64,000 bases of DNA from M3007 sp046160625 (lineage in GTDB: Bacteria; Bacteroidota; Bacteroidia; Chitinophagales; Saprospiraceae): positions 1-64,000 of the forward strand of contig JBJXGZ010000155.1 of assembly GCA_046160625.1 (NCBI GenBank), written 5' to 3'. Both the position numbers and the translations under genes were made by a program. Under the pieces are notes generated by a model that searched no databases, had not been told where the DNA came from, and saw only the letters and a list, made by a program, of their open reading frames with translations. Shown here piece after piece: positions 59,296 to 64,000 of the stretch; within the stretch, counting starts at the first letter, position 1, and the number at the start of each line of letters is the position of its first letter.

Positions 59296-60126
59296 ATGAC
59301 AAAAGTTTCTGCTGCCGATATTTCAAAACTGCGCGAATTGACTGGCGCAGGCATGATGGACTGTAAAAAAGCCCTGGAAGAATCCAACGGCGACACCGAA
59401 GCAGCCCAAGACTGGCTTCGTAAAAAAGGTATTGCTAAAGCCGCCAAACGCGAAGACCGCGAGGCCAAAGAAGGGGTGGTAATTGCCAAGACAAATGCTG
59501 ACCAAACCCGTGCTGTTGTGTTGGCGCTCAACTGCGAAACGGACTTCGCTGCCCGCAACGAAGGCTTTATCGCCCTCACCAATAAATTCGCGGACATCGC
59601 CCTCGAAAAATTCCCCGCCTCGCTCGAAGCACTCCTTGCCCTTCCTTTTGAAGGCTCGGTGACCATCGGTGAAAAAGTGGGCGAACAGGTGGGTGTAATT
59701 GGCGAGAAAATAGAGATTGGCCGCTACGAGCCAATCACTGGCGCACAAATCCTGATCTACAACCACTCGAACAACAAGCGCTCGGTGGCTGTGGCACTCA
59801 ACAAAAGCGGCAATGAATTTGAGCAAGCCGGCCGCGACGTGGCCATGCAGATCGCTGCAATGAGCCCTGTGTCGGTAAGCCGGGATGACGTGGATCCGAA
59901 GATCGTTGAAAAAGAAATCGAGATCGGGAAAGAATTGGCGCGCAACGAAGGCAAAGCCGAAGACATGCTCGAAAAGATCGCGTTGGGCCGCCTCAATAAG
60001 TTCTTCCAGGAGAGCACATTGCTCAGCCAAAAATTCGTGAAGAACAACGACCAAACAGTGGACCAATACCTCCGCTCCTTGAATAAGGATCTTACGGTTT
60101 CGGGCTTTAAGCACATTTCGCTGTAG
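59296..60126 (+). CDS. tsf: Elongation factor Ts
   Basis: 276 residues. Starts SAADISKLRELTGAGMMDCKKALEESNGD, the N-terminal EF-Tu-binding domain, followed by LNCETDFAARNEGF and GAQILIYNHSNNKRSVAVAL. It catalyses GDP release from EF-Tu. The frame is open to 59224, but those residues (TTFATLKTFATLTTLFTL) only translate the aatgtgg palindrome, so the ATG at 59296 is used. A terminator candidate follows at 60237-60278. Confidence 0.95.
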   Translation: MTKVSAADISKLRELTGAGMMDCKKALEESNGDTEAAQDWLRKKGIAKAAKREDREAKEGVVIAKTNADQTRAVVLALNCETDFAARNEGFIALTNKFADIALEKFPASLEALLALPFEGSVTIGEKVGEQVGVIGEKIEIGRYEPITGAQILIYNHSNNKRSVAVALNKSGNEFEQAGRDVAMQIAAMSPVSVSRDDVDPKIVEKEIEIGKELARNEGKAEDMLEKIALGRLNKFFQESTLLSQKFVKNNDQTVDQYLRSLNKDLTVSGFKHISL

Positions 60127-60210
60127 TTGCTGCTACTGCCTTCGTTCGTGCCCACCATGGCTTGGCAGGCGGGAAAACTACGGCGGGTAAAACCGCCAAC
60201 TGCTACTGAT
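60126..60210. repeat. tgctactgcc and cggcgggtaaaa words after tsf
   Basis: gttgctgctactgcc at the start and aaccgccaactgctactg at the end are partial inverse copies and match the inverted tail at 48087-48112. Between them lies a ggcgggaaaactacggcggg unit of the cccgcc family. Confidence 0.65.
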
Positions 60211-60236
60211 TTAGAACACTTTGCACAAACATATTT

Positions 60237-60278
60237 AGCGAGTTATCCCGTTTTTAGCGGTGATGGCTCGCTTTTTTT
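60237..60278 (+). terminator. Likely terminator of the tsf transcript
   Basis: agcgag (60237-60242) pairs with ctcgct (60267-60272), with a further inner pairing around ccg/cgg, and seven T follow. It lies 111 bases after the tsf stop. Confidence 0.6.
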
Positions 60279-60413
60279 GTGTCTGAAAATATGGTGTCAA
60301 AATTGCGCACTGCCCGATGGCGGAAAATGTCACCCATGAACATGATGCCGGTCACTTACCGCTTGAGCGGAATTTGATAAACTTGCACTTCATTTATAAC
60401 TTAGAGCAACATT

Positions 60414-60497
60414 CAACCCTTTCAGGGTTGCCTACCATTGCACCTACAGCTCCCCGGATTGCATCCGGGGCTATTGATATTCAATCCCTTCGGGATT
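60414..60497. repeat. Three REP-like hairpins before the universal stress gene
   Basis: caaccct/agggttg (60414-60430), ccccggat/atccgggg (60452-60470) and aatccc/gggatt (60483-60497) follow one another, each with a 3-nt loop. This set resembles the REP-type intergenic repeats widespread in Bacteroidota. It fills the gap between the terminator and the next gene. Confidence 0.8.
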
Positions 60498-60530
60498 TTG
60501 AAGCCCTGCTAAACAGTTAATCTTCCAGAC

Positions 60531-61370
60531 ATGAATAAAATACTCGTTACCACTGACCTTTCCACAAACTCAAAAGCTGGCTTGCGTTTCGCATTACAGC
60601 TAGCCAGTCAGGGAGATTTTGAACTGGTTTTTTTTCACTGCTTTCAAGCATTGATTCCAACCACGATTCAACGGGATCGCCTGGAAGATGCACTTCAGGA
60701 GCAGGTGAAAGATCATCTGCAAAAATTAGAGCGATTTGTTGCCTCGGTCATTAAGCCTACGAAGATCAAACCGGGCAAATATCGTTGTGTAATAGTGGAA
60801 GATTTGAGCCCCGAAAAGGCCATTTTGGAGTATACTCAGCAACATGGAGTCAAATTTATTTGTATCAGTACACGGGGCGCTGGCCAGATTCTCAAAATTA
60901 TTGGCACTAATACGAGCAAGATTATTGTCAAATCGCCTGTACCTGTGCTGGTGGTTCCCCATACCTATCGCCTTCGCCCCCTCAAAAAAGCGTTGTACGC
61001 CTCCGACCTGGAAAATATAGATAGGGAGTTGCCAATGGTCTCTGCTTTTGCAAAATCTATTGGCGCTAAAGTTGACATGGCGCACTTTTTTCACCAGGCA
61101 TCCATCAAACTTGAAGCAAAAACCCTGACAGCAATGTGGCGGAAAAAATATCCAAGCCTTGATCAGGTTGTGCTCAAAGCATTCGATTTGGATGCGAGCT
61201 TTGCAGAACAGTTGAATAAGCTGGTTAAAAAAGTGAAACCAGGCATTGCTGTGTTTTTTACCCACCCTAACCAGACCTGGTATTCCAAGCTGTTCAGTGC
61301 CAACCGCTCTGAGTCATTTTCCTTTGTGACAAAAGTGCCTATGCTGGTTTATCGTAAAGAGGCAATCTAA
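60531..61370 (+). CDS. Universal stress protein family, two-domain
   Basis: 279 residues. The N-terminal USP domain is clear: KILVTTDLSTNSKAGLRFALQLASQ, EKAILEYTQQHGVKFICISTRGAGQILKIIGTNTSKIIVKSPVPVLVVPH. The motif around GTNTSKIIVKSPVPVLVV replaces the usual ATP-binding GxxGSxxxxVxxxxxxPVLVV with GTNTSKIIVKSPVPVLVV. A second half (YALRPLKKALYASDLENI-like onward) is a divergent copy. It may bind ATP and respond to stress; the role in this cell is unknown. Confidence 0.88.
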   Translation: MNKILVTTDLSTNSKAGLRFALQLASQGDFELVFFHCFQALIPTTIQRDRLEDALQEQVKDHLQKLERFVASVIKPTKIKPGKYRCVIVEDLSPEKAILEYTQQHGVKFICISTRGAGQILKIIGTNTSKIIVKSPVPVLVVPHTYRLRPLKKALYASDLENIDRELPMVSAFAKSIGAKVDMAHFFHQASIKLEAKTLTAMWRKKYPSLDQVVLKAFDLDASFAEQLNKLVKKVKPGIAVFFTHPNQTWYSKLFSANRSESFSFVTKVPMLVYRKEAI

Positions 61371-61521
61371 AGTTTCAGGAAAATTTTACAGTTTTATGTG
61401 GATGCAATCCAAATAAGATTAAGACATTTGCCCCCACTTCTAAATATCCTTTAAGGCACAAATGGCAAGTGGCTTTCATTCTCTGGATTAATTCTTCACA
61501 AAATTTAAAGATTTCGATTTT

Positions 61522-62646
61522 ATGCTCCACTCCTTCAAAAAAAGCCTGCCAATACTCAGCTTAGTCTTGTTTTTAGTCGCTTGCAGTGAGAAGGACAAAG
61601 CCCCGCTTGATATTCCAAACGCTTACGACGGCAGCTCCTTTTCTGCCAACGTCACCACAGAAGATGCCATTCGGAGCCAGTTGGAAGCACTGGTCGCAGA
61701 GGCAAAAAAAGGTCGCACTGCTGGTGTTGTCCTCGACTATTCAACCTTGTCACAACTTTTCAACGCATACAGTCCAAGCCTGAAAACCGTCAGCACAAGT
61801 TATTATGCTGATCGCTTGGACGGGGCGGGCAATTGGCTCGACGAAATGGCAAAAGCCAGCGGTACGGCTTACACCCCGGGTATCCCTACGGGTCAAGGAG
61901 GCGTATTGAACGGCTACCTTTTTGACGAAAACGGACTGGAGTACGAGCAATTGCTGGAAAAAGGATTGTTTGGTGCTGCATTGTACAACCACGCGGTTTC
62001 GCTCATGAAAGGCTCGATGACTCCGGCTACTGCCGACCAATTGGTGCGTATTTTTGGCGCACACCCGGATTTCCCAAACACGCCTACATCTGCCAATGCA
62101 GCCAATCCCGACAAGTTCATGGCCAACTACGCCGCTCGTCGCGACAATAACGACGGCACCGGGCTGTATTTCCAGATGAAAAACGCATTCATCAAACTAC
62201 AAACGGCCCTGAACGCTGGCGACGGCTACAACCAGGAACGCGATGAAGCACTTCTTGCCCTTCGTCAAACCTGGGAAAAAGTGAACGCCGGTACCATGAT
62301 CAACTACTGCCACAGTGTAATCTCGACCCTGAGCGCAACCAATCCTACCGATGCCCAAAAAGGGAGCGCCCTGCACGCTTACGGCGAATGTGTGGGTTTT
62401 ATTCATGGCTGGCGCACAATACCGCAGGACTACAAGATCATCACCGACGCGGAAATTGACGAGTTACTGGTATTGTTCAATGCTCCATCCGGCAGCGTCC
62501 CGACTTCCTATAAGTTTGCGATCGATCCATTGAATGAGCTTCCGAAATTGACCCAGGTCATCAGCAAATTGAAAGCTAAATATAGCTTTAGTGATCAAGA
62601 GGTGGAAGACTTTAGAAATAACTGGGTGGCCGTACAGGGTCGTTAA
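61522..62646 (+). CDS. DUF4856-family lipoprotein
   Basis: 374 residues. Lipobox LFLVAC (Cys21). The mature part matches DUF4856 proteins: IPNAYDGSSFSANVTTEDAIRSQLEALV at the start, then YTPGIPTGQGGVLNGYLFDENGLEYEQLLEKGLFGAALYNHA and ENALLALRQTWEKVNAGT-like blocks. DUF4856 genes are commonly found beside imelysin genes in this phylum, as here, and are thought to act in iron uptake at the cell surface; the exact role is not known. The imelysin gene follows 13 bases later. Confidence 0.87.
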   Translation: MLHSFKKSLPILSLVLFLVACSEKDKAPLDIPNAYDGSSFSANVTTEDAIRSQLEALVAEAKKGRTAGVVLDYSTLSQLFNAYSPSLKTVSTSYYADRLDGAGNWLDEMAKASGTAYTPGIPTGQGGVLNGYLFDENGLEYEQLLEKGLFGAALYNHAVSLMKGSMTPATADQLVRIFGAHPDFPNTPTSANAANPDKFMANYAARRDNNDGTGLYFQMKNAFIKLQTALNAGDGYNQERDEALLALRQTWEKVNAGTMINYCHSVISTLSATNPTDAQKGSALHAYGECVGFIHGWRTIPQDYKIITDAEIDELLVLFNAPSGSVPTSYKFAIDPLNELPKLTQVISKLKAKYSFSDQEVEDFRNNWVAVQGR

Positions 62647-62659
62647 TTCCATAATAAGT

Positions 62660-63763
62660 ATGTCATATAAAACCACATTTCTACTCTCCCTGACACTTGT
62701 CCTCGCTGCAAGCTGCGACAAAAACGGGAAAGACCCGGCCAACAACTTCGACCGCGAAGCCATGTTGCGCAACTATGCAGACAACCTGATCGCACCCGCT
62801 TTTGGGAGCGTCCAGTCTGAATTGAGCAGCCTGAAAGTGGTCGCAGAAGGCTTCAACACCGTGCTTTCAACAGAGGTACTGGAAGTACTACAAGCCGGAT
62901 GGGTGAGCGCATACACAGAGTGGCAGTACACAAATGCTTATAATTTCGGACCTGCCGGGGAAGACGGGTTGCGCAAAGGTTTGATCGAAGAAGTGGGCAC
63001 ATTTCCTGCCAGCGAATCTAAGATTGAGGCAGCTATTGCCGCAGGCGCCTGGAATCTCAACGATTTTGATCGCGATGCACGGGGTTTTTTGGCCGTCGAG
63101 TACCTGATTTTTGCCAAGAATCAGAGCAACGATGAAATTGTTGCTGCATTCGCAAACAGCTCTTCCCGCCGCGCTTATTTATCAGCACTGTGCCAAAACC
63201 TGAACGATCGGGTGGGAGATGTGCAGGCAGCGTGGAATGGTTCGTATCGCACTCAGTTCATCCAAAACGCCGGCACCGACGTGGGAAGCAGTACTTCTCA
63301 ACTTTACAACGAGTTTGTGCGTAGCTACGAATCCATAAAAAACTTCAAACTGGGACTACCCTTAGGAAAACGCAGCGGGCAAACGCAATCAGAACCGCAG
63401 CTGGTGGAAGCCTTTTATAGTGGCCAAACCCTCACCATGCTGAAAGCCCATGTAGCCGCCATTGAGGATGTCTGGCAGGGTCGAAGTAAAAACGGTCAGG
63501 ACGGCATCGGTTTCCGGGAATATTTGGACAATGTGGAAGGCGGTAAAGACCTGATTGTCAGCACAGAAGCGCAATTGGCGGCTTTGAAATCCGCACTGGC
63601 CAATGTACCCGAGTCGCCCGCGATTTCTGAACAAATTGCAGGCGACAGCTCCTTTTTGGAGGCCCTTTATGTGGAGTTCTCCAAAATGACCCGCTTTTTC
63701 AAAAGCGATATGTCGTCGCTGCTCGGCATTGCCATCACATATAGCAGTGGAGATGGGGATTGA
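62660..63763 (+). CDS. Imelysin-family lipoprotein
   Basis: 367 residues from the ATG at 62660. Lipobox LAASC (Cys18). Imelysin blocks are NYADNLIAPAFGSVQSELSSL, WVSAYTEWQYTNAYNFGPAG and DRDARGFLAVEYLIF, in place of the classic GxHxxE motif. Imelysin-like proteins such as IrpA are tied to iron acquisition and are iron-regulated in other bacteria. The gene follows DUF4856 and precedes an HTTM gene, so the three likely form one unit. The frame is open to 62591, but the lipoprotein signal fixes the start. Confidence 0.9.
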   Translation: MSYKTTFLLSLTLVLAASCDKNGKDPANNFDREAMLRNYADNLIAPAFGSVQSELSSLKVVAEGFNTVLSTEVLEVLQAGWVSAYTEWQYTNAYNFGPAGEDGLRKGLIEEVGTFPASESKIEAAIAAGAWNLNDFDRDARGFLAVEYLIFAKNQSNDEIVAAFANSSSRRAYLSALCQNLNDRVGDVQAAWNGSYRTQFIQNAGTDVGSSTSQLYNEFVRSYESIKNFKLGLPLGKRSGQTQSEPQLVEAFYSGQTLTMLKAHVAAIEDVWQGRSKNGQDGIGFREYLDNVEGGKDLIVSTEAQLAALKSALANVPESPAISEQIAGDSSFLEALYVEFSKMTRFFKSDMSSLLGIAITYSSGDGD

Positions 63764-63767
63764 TATT

Positions 63768-63812
63768 AAAATGTGGTCAATGTGGCCAATGAAATCAATG
63801 TGATATGTGATA
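63768..63812. repeat. aatgtggtcaatgtgg word before the HTTM gene
   Basis: aaaatgtggtcaatgtggcc followed by aatcaatgtgatatgtgat is the direct-repeat half of the palindromes at 57880-57950 and 59186-59290. A cccgcc-type unit (ctgcttttatcgggactatg/gcaggtaaa) follows at 63818-63841. Confidence 0.7.
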
Positions 63813-63842
63813 CCTGCTTTTATCGGGACTATGGCAGGTAAA

Positions 63843-64000
63843 ATGACAACCATGAAGAACATCAAAAACTGGCTAGAAGCGCCCGTTGGCATCGCCCCGC
63901 TCATCACCTTTCGCGTGGTTGTCGGGGCGATGTTGTTGTTCAGTACGCTGCGTTTTGTGTACTTGGGTTGGGTTGATGACCACTATGTTTGCCCACAATT
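63843..64000 (+). CDS. HTTM-domain protein, start only
   Basis: Partial: the window ends after about 52 codons. The start reads MTTMKNIKNWLEAPVGIAPL and continues TFRVVVGAMLLFSTLRFVYLGWVDDHYVCPQ, the first membrane helix and the conserved Y..P element of HTTM (vitamin-K-dependent carboxylase-like) proteins. An ATG at 63852 is also possible. It follows the imelysin gene and is likely in the same unit. In relatives it is often part of the DUF4856-imelysin cluster. Confidence 0.75.
   Translation, partial: MTTMKNIKNWLEAPVGIAPLITFRVVVGAMLLFSTLRFVYLGWVDDHYVCPQ

Noticed and set aside
59323..60114. 263-codon open frame antisense to tsf
   Set aside because: Lies inside the EF-Ts gene, no recognisable domain.
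60317..60520. 67-codon open frame before the universal stress gene
   Set aside because: It translates the REP-like hairpins and has no domain.

Overview
The window looks like chromosome of a Bacteroidota bacterium, most likely of the Saprospiria type. Reasons: gldA/gldF gliding-motility transporter genes, three secreted proteins ending in type IX secretion (T9SS) type A sorting domains, many lipoproteins, a bacterial GGGPS/PcrB-family enzyme, carboxynorspermidine decarboxylase, the order rplM-rpsI-rpsB-tsf, and -7 elements of the Bacteroidota form TAnnTTTG. Lineage below phylum is inference. I saw no tRNA, rRNA, CRISPR array, prophage or transposase gene.

Layout. 1-8.7 kb: lipoproteins, a thioredoxin-fold protein, a DUF547 protein, gldA and gldF with a DUF433/DUF5615 toxin-antitoxin-like pair between them, a TlpA-like protein and a POT-family peptide transporter. 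8.8-15.4 kb: GGGPS-like enzyme, a family often labelled asparagine synthetase B, a glycosyltransferase, dnaX and a thioredoxin-domain protein. 15.5-21.7 kb: a secreted zinc metalloprotease with a translationally coupled lipoprotein, and a two-gene unit of unknown function. 22.3-32.5 kb: PBP1A, UDP-glucose 6-dehydrogenase, an OmpA-family protein, dCTP deaminase, a CoA-binding protein, a large membrane glycosyltransferase and a lipoprotein lipase. 32.8-44 kb: secreted proteins, including a putative zincin, two T9SS cargo proteins, a tyrosinase with a coupled lipoprotein that shares its C-terminal domain, and a 1244-residue heme/PA14/propeller/DUF1080 protein. 44.3-56.4 kb: alaS, a YheT-like hydrolase, a DUF5723 outer-membrane protein with a lipoprotein partner, nspC, DUF58, a ParE-type toxin-antitoxin pair and an orphan RND adaptor. 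56.5-64 kb: a WD40 gene remnant, the L13-S9-S2-EF-Ts cluster, a universal stress protein, and a DUF4856-imelysin-HTTM unit cut by the window edge.

The most unusual feature is repeat architecture. Many intergenic gaps hold a palindrome with arms of about 15-52 bp, often built from a short degenerate word (ggacattgg, aatgtggtc, gggtttga, gcggattt, gattgacga, agttggc). Words recur at distant loci. One element occurs twice (6217-6368 and 9633-9773): both copies have perfect arms, the arms differ at four positions, and all four differences are compensated. Related GC-rich repeats lie in frame inside several genes (DUF547 protein, a thioredoxin-protein signal peptide, a lipoprotein, a glycosyltransferase, probably alaS and the dnaX linker), where they encode low-complexity peptides. 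All product calls come from reading the sequence and remembered family features; no database search was run.
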